A DNA stretch of 41,081 bases from a virus. The stretch spans positions 1 to 41,081 of the IMG/VR virus record IMGVR_UViG_3300047373_000487. One strand, written 5' to 3'. The translations under genes were made by a program, and so were the position numbers. Every line of letters begins with the position of its first letter. Positions within the stretch are counted from its first letter, which is position 1. Positions 32,176-38,194 of the stretch are shown in pieces. The notes below the pieces were generated by a model, which did no database searches, was not told the DNA's origin, and saw only the letters and a program-made list of their open reading frames with translations.

Positions 32176-32292
32176 ATGACAGATATTAATGATATTTTCG
32201 CGCATTTCTTGCTTTCTTTAGAAACCGATGAAACTGAAGATTTACCAATAATTTCACTTTCTGTAATGGAGAATTTGTATTATGAAGTTTAA
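32176..32292 (+). CDS. Small acidic protein, 38 aa
   Basis: The ATG at 32176 has AAGGA nine bases upstream and encodes 38 residues (start MTDINDIFAHFLLSLETDET), acidic with a hydrophobic helix. The stop lies 11 bases inside the next gene, whose ATG is at 32282, so the two are likely coupled. It is unrecognised and too short for a domain. Confidence 0.5.
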   Translation: MTDINDIFAHFLLSLETDETEDLPIISLSVMENLYYEV

Positions 32293-32677
32293 TCAATTTG
32301 ATAATCTAATCGAGTCTCTCAACACTCGTCAATCGGCACTCACCAAAGAAACCGAGGCCCACCTTGATCGTGCATTGTCCATCATGGATGCAATCGACAG
32401 CATGTTCGCGCCAAACACAGATAAAAGTTCCCAGGGACGGGATGTTTGTGTAGACGCAAACACCGATAAACGATGTCCGGACGCTAATGTTTGTGTAGAC
32501 GCAAACAAAACACCCACAACTGAGCATGAGTTTTGTCAGTTCGTCGAAGTCATCAACGACAAATACCACATCAAACCTTTCCACCCTCGTCAATTGGCAC
32601 AGGTCACTCATGAGTTGCAAGTGCTAATTGCCGAGTCTGACCCACACTACGCATACGAATACTTTGGAGGAGAGTAA
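32282..32677 (+). CDS. Early protein with duplicated VCVDAN segment, 131 aa
   Basis: The protein begins with a helical part (residues 1-45, EAHLDRALSIMDAIDSMF), followed by a Cys/Asp-rich linker in which VCVDAN occurs twice (around residues 55-75), and a final helical part with RQLAQVTHELQVLIAES. The duplication is in the DNA as two identical 18-base hairpin-forming units 45 bases apart. It is not recognised. GGAG lies ten bases before the ATG. The gene starts the run of coupled small genes to 33450. Confidence 0.6.
   Translation: MKFNQFDNLIESLNTRQSALTKETEAHLDRALSIMDAIDSMFAPNTDKSSQGRDVCVDANTDKRCPDANVCVDANKTPTTEHEFCQFVEVINDKYHIKPFHPRQLAQVTHELQVLIAESDPHYAYEYFGGE
32444..32506 (+). repeat. Two copies of an 18-bp hairpin unit
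   Basis: GTTTGTGTAGACGCAAAC occurs at 32444-32461 and 32489-32506. Each copy can fold into a seven-pair hairpin with a TAGA loop (one G-U pair). The 45-base spacing keeps the frame. It may be a protein-binding site, an RNA element or a recent duplication. Confidence 0.6.
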
Positions 32678-32679
32678 AT

Positions 32680-32997
32680 ATGTTGCGTTCAGGAAAGAAC
32701 AAAAGCCGCTTCAGCAAAGCGTTTAAAAACCAACAGAAGGAAGAACAAATGGACAAACTTTCAGCAGCGCGGACCGGTTTGTTTGCGTTTTCAGCACTTG
32801 GCGCAGAACGCGTCAAAGAGATCGGAAGCCTCGCTTGGAAAAACCGTGGCGATATTGGTTTAGCCATTATCGGCATTATGCTCGCTGACGTATCTGCCGC
32901 CGCAGATGCCGCCGAAGAACTGTCTGGGTTCGTGGCAGTAGAGTTAGTCGATGACGGCATTATCGACGGTACGTTCGGCACTGGTGGCTGGCAGTAA
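32680..32997 (+). CDS. Early protein, 105 aa, unknown
   Basis: The ATG at 32680 has a strong GGAGGAGAG site; an internal ATG at 32749 also has AAGGAAG upstream and would remove 23 basic residues. The N-terminus is strongly basic (LRSGKNKSRFSKAFKNQQK). The middle holds a hydrophobic helix (GDIGLAIIGIMLADVSAAAD, about residues 57-76), and the end is acidic and Gly-rich. It may be membrane-associated. The stop overlaps the next ATG (TAATG). Confidence 0.6.
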   Translation: MLRSGKNKSRFSKAFKNQQKEEQMDKLSAARTGLFAFSALGAERVKEIGSLAWKNRGDIGLAIIGIMLADVSAAADAAEELSGFVAVELVDDGIIDGTFGTGGWQ

Positions 32998-33224
32998 TGG
33001 GCTGGTTCAAGAAAGCCTCCGTAACCGCAGACTTTGACGCTTACTACCAAGTCAAAGGTTGTGGCGCACTCGACAATCGGCAATGGACCTGTGACGAATT
33101 GATAAAAGCGGCTCAAGACCGCGTGTTCGTCAATCGTCCTAGCGAGATTATCTATCGGACGGTGACAACGGAGACATGTACGGGTGAGTTCGATGATTTT
33201 TTAAACGAACTTTACAAAACTTAA
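32997..33224 (+). CDS. Early protein, 75 aa, unknown
   Basis: The start is coupled to the previous gene (TAATG). The protein (MGWFKKASVTADFDAYYQVK, two Cys, C-terminal DDFLNELYKT) is small and soluble, with strands and two short helices. No domain is recognised. It lies in a run of small early genes. Confidence 0.6.
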   Translation: MGWFKKASVTADFDAYYQVKGCGALDNRQWTCDELIKAAQDRVFVNRPSEIIYRTVTTETCTGEFDDFLNELYKT

Positions 33225-33243
33225 CTCTTATAAGGAGATGTAG

Positions 33244-33450
33244 ATGTTAAACCAAAAACAGCTAGAGCGTGTCTGGTACAACCGTGAAATTGCAGCCGAT
33301 GCAGTTCACGGAATCAGCAGTTTAGCCGACCCAGCAACCATCTTAGAGCGCTTGGAGGAGCGCACAATAAACGAAGCGTCAGACTTAGGGACGCCGCAGT
33401 ACAAACAACGTTTGAATGAGCACTTTGAAATGTTCATGAAAACTTTGTAA
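33244..33450 (+). CDS. Early protein, 68 aa, helical
   Basis: AAGGAGATG precedes the ATG by a few bases. The protein is helical and acidic (KQLERVWYNREIAADAVHGI, then TILERLEERTINEASDLG) and has no cysteine or membrane segment. It is unrecognised and is the last gene before the dyad at 33457. Confidence 0.6.
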   Translation: MLNQKQLERVWYNREIAADAVHGISSLADPATILERLEERTINEASDLGTPQYKQRLNEHFEMFMKTL

Positions 33451-33456
33451 AGCATT

Positions 33457-33471
33457 ATAGGTATTGCCTGT
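33457..33471 (+). promoter_or_regulatory. 15-bp dyad before 277-aa gene
   Basis: The site reads ATAGGTATTGCCTGT and starts six bases after the stop of the 68-residue gene and 53 bases before the ATG at 33510. It is a member of the dyad family with one half-site slightly degraded. Confidence 0.5.
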
Positions 33472-33509
33472 AATTTAAATAACTGTTACTTTTAATTTAA
33501 GGGAAATTT

Positions 33510-34343
33510 ATGACTATCTATTCAACTGAAGACCACCAGCAAGGTACTGACCAGCCTATCCAAGTTGCTTTCGAAGCCGCAGTGGAGTTGCTCGAAGACA
33601 CTCAACGTTTCGGCGGTCAGTTCTACTCGGCACTCTGCAATCAAGCTGTGTTCGATATCGTCAACAACCAAAAAGTGGTATTTGACATGGAGGATCAGCT
33701 AGCTACAAACCCTGATTTGGAGCTTACCTCAGCGCAAGCTAACTATCTCGACCAATGCCGCAAGGCAGTCAGAGACGCTGGCCGTGTGCTAGATGTGGCT
33801 TATCTGCGGAGTAGCTTCACCTCAAACTACGATCTTACCCCTACGTGGGCGGTAAAGATCGCTTGCGAAGTACCTGACAAACTGGGCGCAGCAGACGAAG
33901 CTTTGTGTAAACAGGCATACAGAAACATGCTTTCTGCTTTGCCTAAAGATTATCCCGACTACGCAAAGCCTACGCTCCAATCAGTCTTAGACGAGGAGCT
34001 ACAAACAAAAGTAGCTCGCGCATCAAAGTATGTGGACATGCAACAACGCTTGCTTGACTTCACAAACGAGCGCATTAACGAAGCTAGGTCAACGACGATT
34101 GAGTTTTTCGCAGACTTTGCACCCAACGATCGGCACTTGCTACGTATTTGTAAAAAAGCAATGCAAACGATCGAAAAGCAGACCTTGCGCATGTTCAGCA
34201 GTCGTAATCCAAATGAGCAGGCTGATCTCGTCATCATGGGCGAATTCGGCAAGCGCATGGATGCACTAACGGGCATGTTGGAGCTGTCAATCGAGACAGC
34301 CAGCAACGACCCGTTCGGCATGGTAAATAATGCCACTCACTAA
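33510..34343 (+). CDS. Helical protein, 277 aa, unknown
   Basis: The protein has no signal or membrane segment and appears all-helical, with a central part (TLQSVLDEELQTKVARASKY, MQQRLLDFTNERINEARSTT) followed by RHLLRICKKAMQTIEKQ and NPNEQADLVIMGEFGKRMDA. It resembles early phage helical proteins of unknown function. It stands alone between a dyad (33457) and a strong terminator (34370-34407), so it is probably a monocistronic unit. GGGAA lies upstream of the ATG. Confidence 0.65.
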   Translation: MTIYSTEDHQQGTDQPIQVAFEAAVELLEDTQRFGGQFYSALCNQAVFDIVNNQKVVFDMEDQLATNPDLELTSAQANYLDQCRKAVRDAGRVLDVAYLRSSFTSNYDLTPTWAVKIACEVPDKLGAADEALCKQAYRNMLSALPKDYPDYAKPTLQSVLDEELQTKVARASKYVDMQQRLLDFTNERINEARSTTIEFFADFAPNDRHLLRICKKAMQTIEKQTLRMFSSRNPNEQADLVIMGEFGKRMDALTGMLELSIETASNDPFGMVNNATH

Positions 34344-34369
34344 CCACCCCCGCCGCACTGTCGGCACCC

Positions 34370-34407
34370 GCCCCTCGGCCTTAATTGGTCGGGGGGCAAC
34401 CTTTTTA
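34370..34407 (+). terminator. Rho-independent terminator
   Basis: GCCCCTCGGCC and GGTCGGGGGGC form eleven pairs (two G-U) around TTAATT, followed by AACCTTTTTATTT. It is the clearest terminator in the window and ends the 277-residue gene's transcript. Confidence 0.85.
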
Positions 34408-34454
34408 TTTAGGGCGCTTTTCTCGGGAATTCACTTTATGTCGATTCACAAGTT

Positions 34455-34469
34455 ATAGGTATTACCAAT
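34455..34469 (+). promoter_or_regulatory. 15-bp dyad directly before start of 128-aa gene
   Basis: The site reads ATAGGTATTACCAAT and its last two bases are the first two of the ATG at 34468. Its AGG would also serve as a Shine-Dalgarno, nine bases before the ATG. It follows the terminator, so a new transcript must start in the intervening 47 bases. A bound protein here would block both transcription and translation. Confidence 0.6.
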
Positions 34470-34854
34470 GAAAGATGCAACTTTGGCTATAAGAACACCT
34501 ATCGACCTTGCCGCGCTCATCGAAGCAATGGTTAGACGCATACAAACAACTGGCGACTCAACAGTCGTTGATTGGAACACAGGCGAAGTTTACAAAATGG
34601 CCTCTATTCTCGGGATTGTGAACTCACTGCGAACCGAAACAGATACTAACGAAGCTGAAATGATTGACATGCTACAAACAGAATTAGATTACGTTCAGCA
34701 ACTGCTTTACAACGCGATCGCGCAACTCGAACAAGCACAGTTTGAAGACTTAGAAAGTGTTGATGGTTCGTGGCATGTCAACTGCGCCGAACTAAAAAGT
34801 TACCTCAGTGCGACGATGTTCGACGCACTACCTCCCACTAATAAGGAAAGTTAA
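34468..34854 (+). CDS. Early/middle protein, 128 aa, unknown
   Basis: The protein is acidic and helical (PIDLAALIEAMVRRIQTTGD, then TELDYVQQLLYNAIAQLEQA), with a short beta part (VVDWNTGEVYKM). It is unrecognised. The ATG overlaps the dyad. The stop is directly followed by the ATG of the next gene, so they are coupled. Confidence 0.6.
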   Translation: MKDATLAIRTPIDLAALIEAMVRRIQTTGDSTVVDWNTGEVYKMASILGIVNSLRTETDTNEAEMIDMLQTELDYVQQLLYNAIAQLEQAQFEDLESVDGSWHVNCAELKSYLSATMFDALPPTNKES

Positions 34855-35058
34855 ATGACACACACAGAACCGCCTGGGCAGGTAACTGCATTGTTTGTTG
34901 CGGCGCAAATCGCTTTAGACATCACCGCTACTCAAGAGTGGGCTGATTTTTACTGCACCGCTCTCGGGATAAGTCCTTCTGAACTTGACAACCACCTATC
35001 CGCTGCAGCGCATTTTGTTAACGCAAATTTGTCGTTGCCAATGAAAGCAGTCAAGTGA
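34855..35058 (+). CDS. Small protein, 67 aa, unknown
   Basis: The ATG abuts the preceding TAA. The protein is small, helical and neutral (ALFVAAQIALDITATQEWAD, then LSAAAHFVNANLSLPM). No domain is recognised. It overlaps the downstream regulator-like gene by four bases (GTGA). Confidence 0.55.
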   Translation: MTHTEPPGQVTALFVAAQIALDITATQEWADFYCTALGISPSELDNHLSAAAHFVNANLSLPMKAVK

Positions 35059-35255
35059 GGCACCCGCAATCAACACGGCCTATGAAAAAAGGCAGGCCAC
35101 GGGCAAAAGGTAAATTTAAATCTCACGCTGAATTGCGAGAAGCAATCAAACAGCGTAGCCATTACCGCATTAGCCAACTCGCTCTCCACATGCAAATTCA
35201 ATGGCGTACAGCAAAACGTATTGTCGAAGAATTACGTGCGGAAAAGCGTACTTAA
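35055..35255 (+). CDS. Small AT-hook/HTH DNA-binding protein, 66 aa
   Basis: The GTG at 35055 overlaps the preceding stop by four bases; an internal ATG at 35082 would lose nine residues. The N-terminus is a basic AT-hook-like KKGRPRAKGK, followed by a helix (HAELREAIKQRSHY) and a helix-turn-helix (RISQLALHMQIQWRTAKRIV). The size and charge fit a phage transcription regulator, possibly the protein that binds the repeated dyad. That link is conjecture based on proximity to two of the sites. Confidence 0.6.
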   Translation: MRHPQSTRPMKKGRPRAKGKFKSHAELREAIKQRSHYRISQLALHMQIQWRTAKRIVEELRAEKRT

Positions 35256-35358
35256 TTAGCCTGAACTTTCTAATGTGTTAAAGCCCGGCAAGCAAGGGAA
35301 GTATAACTGACATCGAGCGGATGCAAGGCCGCAATTAAATTTAACAGAGGACATTTTC

Positions 35359-35568
35359 TTGAAAGCTTCTAACTGGACATTTACATACATGCCGGACGAT
35401 GCGACGCAAATCGAGTATTCGTTGCTCACCGATCCCCCTGAAGCAATTTATTGGAAAACCCACAGGCTCAAAAAGAGCCACATCAAGCTGTTAACAAAAG
35501 TTGACAGATCAAAAGCTGCCGAACTTCGGTCAGAAATACTGGAGGATATTTTACGCACCGAAACATAG
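35359..35568 (+). CDS. Small protein, 69 aa, unknown
   Basis: A TTG start at 35359 with AGAGGA eight bases upstream is the best choice; the next ATG is at 35389. The protein has beta-strand character (WTFTYMPDDATQIEYSLLTD) and a helical C-terminus (LTKVDRSKAAELRSEILEDI). It is unrecognised. Its stop codon lies inside the dyad at 35565. Confidence 0.45.
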   Translation: MKASNWTFTYMPDDATQIEYSLLTDPPEAIYWKTHRLKKSHIKLLTKVDRSKAAELRSEILEDILRTET

Positions 35569-35579
35569 GCATTACCTAA
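35565..35579 (+). promoter_or_regulatory. 15-bp dyad before ATPase cassette
   Basis: The site reads ATAGGCATTACCTAA and overlaps the stop of the 69-residue gene, 14 bases before the ATG of the ATPase gene. It follows the family consensus in both half-sites. It would mark the start of the ATPase/VWA/polymerase transcript. Confidence 0.55.
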
Positions 35580-35593
35580 CTACGGAGACCCCC

Positions 35594-36607
35594 ATGACTA
35601 TTACTGTCACCCCCAGCGAGTTGGCGCAAGAACTCGTAATAAACTTTGCGCTCAAAATTCCGACGTTAATCCTCGGTAAACCCGGCATTGGCAAAACAGC
35701 CATTGTCGATCAAGTCATTGCTGAACAAAAACTTGCCAAAAAAGAAGCCAAACTCAACCTAATGGAAAGCGTTGACGTTAAAGGCTTGCCTTATTTAGTT
35801 GACACAGAACTTGGTAAGCAAACCGCTTGGTCAGTCCCTGACTTTCTCCCGCACAAAAGCCTCGATGGTGAATTCGGCGTTATTGTCTGGGAAGAAATTA
35901 TGCAAGCGTCCAAAATGACACAAACGTCTACCTTCGGCATTATCCAAGAAGGTCGCAAAGACAACTGGGTTATGCCCGATGGCTGGACACACGTAGCAAC
36001 AGGCAATCGTGCTGAAGACAAATCAGCAACAAACGAAATGCCCGCAGCGCTAAAAAGTAGGTTTGCAACCATCCACCTTGAAGAAAGTATCCCTGACTGG
36101 AAAAAATACCACTACAGCGTAGGCGGTAATCCAGACATTGCTGCTTTTATAGACTTTATGCCGCAATACTTCTGCGAGTTTGACCCAAAGCTACACTCAT
36201 GGCCTAGCCCACGTACTTGGTCAAACCTGTCTAAACGTCTACAAAAATCTATGGACGTTACTCGGCAATTGGCAATCGTCAGTGGTTATGTCGGTGAGGA
36301 AGCCGGTGCAAAGTTTATTGCCTTCCAGCAACTCAAAAATGCCGCACCAACAATCGCTGAAATCGAAGCCGATCCAATGTCTTGCCGCATCCCCAACGAT
36401 ATCGGTACACAGTACGCAGTCGTTTCAACCTTAGTACAACACACCACCCCAATTAACTTTCAAAAGCTAATCCAATACAGCGACCGCTACCCCAAGGAAT
36501 TGCAAGTTAGCTACATACGCGATGTGGTGCAGCGCTATCCCGAACTGATCTCAAGTCCAACGTTTAACGCTTGGATTCAAGATCCTAAAAACCAAAACAT
36601 CATCTAG
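35594..36607 (+). CDS. MoxR-type AAA+ ATPase
   Basis: I chose the ATG at 35594 (337 residues) because GGAG lies seven bases upstream. Walker A is GKPGIGKT (28-35), the Walker B region is GVIVWEE (95-101) with Glu in place of the usual first Asp, sensor 1 is TGN (136-138), and the arginine finger is in KSRF (R156). The layout, with the short ATP-binding core and a helical lid to residue 337, is that of MoxR-like ATPases, which work with VWA-domain proteins to remodel protein complexes. A metallopeptidase/VWA gene lies three genes downstream. A similar ATPase/VWA pair is known in N4-like phages. The target complex is unknown. Confidence 0.85.
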   Translation: MTITVTPSELAQELVINFALKIPTLILGKPGIGKTAIVDQVIAEQKLAKKEAKLNLMESVDVKGLPYLVDTELGKQTAWSVPDFLPHKSLDGEFGVIVWEEIMQASKMTQTSTFGIIQEGRKDNWVMPDGWTHVATGNRAEDKSATNEMPAALKSRFATIHLEESIPDWKKYHYSVGGNPDIAAFIDFMPQYFCEFDPKLHSWPSPRTWSNLSKRLQKSMDVTRQLAIVSGYVGEEAGAKFIAFQQLKNAAPTIAEIEADPMSCRIPNDIGTQYAVVSTLVQHTTPINFQKLIQYSDRYPKELQVSYIRDVVQRYPELISSPTFNAWIQDPKNQNII

Positions 36608-36616
36608 GAGACCCCC

Positions 36617-37249
36617 ATGGCACAACTCCGCCTAAGCGACAAATTGCAAGCAGAGATACTAGAAAAAATCGAAAACTCTCGCAAAAGAGAGCCAAAATTT
36701 GACGTACCCGTTACGCAAGTCGCCGCCTTTGAAAAACACTTCATGAAACCCGGTTTAGTCGAATGGCTTGAAAAATGCCCGGACCCGGAAACAGCAAATA
36801 AGTTGGTATTAACGACCAACTACTACACCCACCATTATCTGCATTTCGATATAAAGCACGGCAACCATCACTTGGAAGTTAGATACCGGCCACAATACGT
36901 GGCAACTTTTTACTGCCAGAAAGAAAAAGATAGGTACAACCTTACCCCGCTTGCTGAAACCTTCCCGTTTGTAAAAGACTTTATTGCCGAGCTGCTCGAA
37001 ACCTCAATACACAATGAGCGCATCATTGTCTTAAAAGACTCACTGCGTAAGGCTATGTTTAATTACACATGGGCTAACACTTTTGTAAAAGAAGTAGAGC
37101 AGGCCAAATTGTTCATGCCCAACTGGGCCATTGCCAAAATGGAAGAAAAAGTCGTTCGAGACACAGAGCCTAAAAAACAAAACAAAATAGCTGAAGAAGA
37201 CCTCATGGCGCTTAAACAGCAACTGGTATCACACGCAATCGTTAACTAA
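36617..37249 (+). CDS. Unknown protein in ATPase/VWA cassette, 210 aa
   Basis: The leader GGAGACCCCCATG is identical to that of the ATPase gene, so the two genes use the same initiation signal. The protein has a helical N-terminus (LSDKLQAEILEKIENSRKRE), a central strand-rich part with many aromatic and His residues (TTNYYTHHYLHFDIKHGNHH), and a helical, basic C-terminus. No known domain is recognised. Sandwiched between MoxR and VWA genes, it may be an adaptor or target of the ATPase. Confidence 0.6.
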   Translation: MAQLRLSDKLQAEILEKIENSRKREPKFDVPVTQVAAFEKHFMKPGLVEWLEKCPDPETANKLVLTTNYYTHHYLHFDIKHGNHHLEVRYRPQYVATFYCQKEKDRYNLTPLAETFPFVKDFIAELLETSIHNERIIVLKDSLRKAMFNYTWANTFVKEVEQAKLFMPNWAIAKMEEKVVRDTEPKKQNKIAEEDLMALKQQLVSHAIVN

Positions 37250-37261
37250 AGGAAACAATCT

Positions 37262-38194
37262 ATGAATGTTTTAAAAGAAACGCTCTCAATTTACATTGAG
37301 ATTCGCAAATGGTCCGGTCGAATGCACGATGCCGGTGCTTCCGCTGAAGTAAATGCTCTGAAACAAGCAGACGCTAAAGCCGCGCGGGTTAACAGGCATA
37401 TTGTCCCGCCGAGTTACTTAACCGGCATCAACCGTATCGACAAAAACGCTCGCACCTATGTAAAAGAGCAAAGTTTGCCCTTTGTCGCTGGTCAAAACCT
37501 AATCGCAGCCAATCAAGTGTTTGAAATAACACACACGCTTAACCAATTTAAACAGCATTACATCGAGCAAACCGAAAACTTATGCCGACAGCATCATTTG
37601 TTGCCTGCAATTGCTCGAAAACACCTCGGCGCTTTATACAACCCTTCAGACTTACCCAGTGAAGACCAATTACGCGCTGCATTTTCGTTTCAGTTTGACT
37701 TCTTTCCAGTCGCACAAGGTAACGATTGGCTCACCAGTAAGATTACAAACATGAACGAGCACTTGGAAAACTACAAAAACAAGTGCGCCGATCAAGAAGT
37801 TCAAATCAACCGCAGTCAGATACAAGATTTGTTGATTCCTTTAGCCAAACATTACAACGACTTGCCCGGTCTCAAACGTATTCACGAAAATAAATTTCAT
37901 GACCACATCATTGTTGCAGATCGTGTACTCGCTAAAAACGCCATCACCAAATCCCCTGAAGTAAACAAGGCTGCTTATTTCGTTAAAAACGCAATCTCGA
38001 CAATCGACACTGGTTCTGTAGCAAAGGATCGTCGGCAAGCGTTAGACATGCTCAAGCAATCAATTGACTACTGCAACCAACAATTGGAGGCCCTCGATGG
38101 AACCGACACAACAAGCCAAAGCAAATTATTCGAAATGTTCAGTCCACGGTCAGATGAACGACCCGTTTATGGCAGCGTTGCATCTACCGCTTAA
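37262..38194 (+). CDS. Unknown protein in ATPase/VWA cassette, 310 aa
   Basis: AAAGGA precedes the ATG. The protein is largely helical, with no membrane segment or catalytic motif (NQFKQHYIEQTENLCRQHHL, ITNMNEHLENYKNKCADQEV). The final 32 codons (38097-38194) overlap the start of the VWA gene in another frame, an unusually long overlap. The VWA frame there is needed for its N-terminal domain, so the C-terminal part of this protein may be under little constraint. It may be a partner of the ATPase/VWA machine. Confidence 0.6.
   Translation: MNVLKETLSIYIEIRKWSGRMHDAGASAEVNALKQADAKAARVNRHIVPPSYLTGINRIDKNARTYVKEQSLPFVAGQNLIAANQVFEITHTLNQFKQHYIEQTENLCRQHHLLPAIARKHLGALYNPSDLPSEDQLRAAFSFQFDFFPVAQGNDWLTSKITNMNEHLENYKNKCADQEVQINRSQIQDLLIPLAKHYNDLPGLKRIHENKFHDHIIVADRVLAKNAITKSPEVNKAAYFVKNAISTIDTGSVAKDRRQALDMLKQSIDYCNQQLEALDGTDTTSQSKLFEMFSPRSDERPVYGSVASTA

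Noticed and set aside
32604-33116. Minus-strand frame of 170 codons
   Set aside because: It runs antisense to three coupled plus-strand genes with good ribosome binding sites. Its Ser/Ala/Pro-rich composition is what an antisense shadow gives.
38041-38096. Upstream non-ATG extension of the metallopeptidase-VWA gene (TTG at 38064)
   Set aside because: The ATG at 38097 has an ideal GGAGG at the correct distance, while the earlier codon has none.
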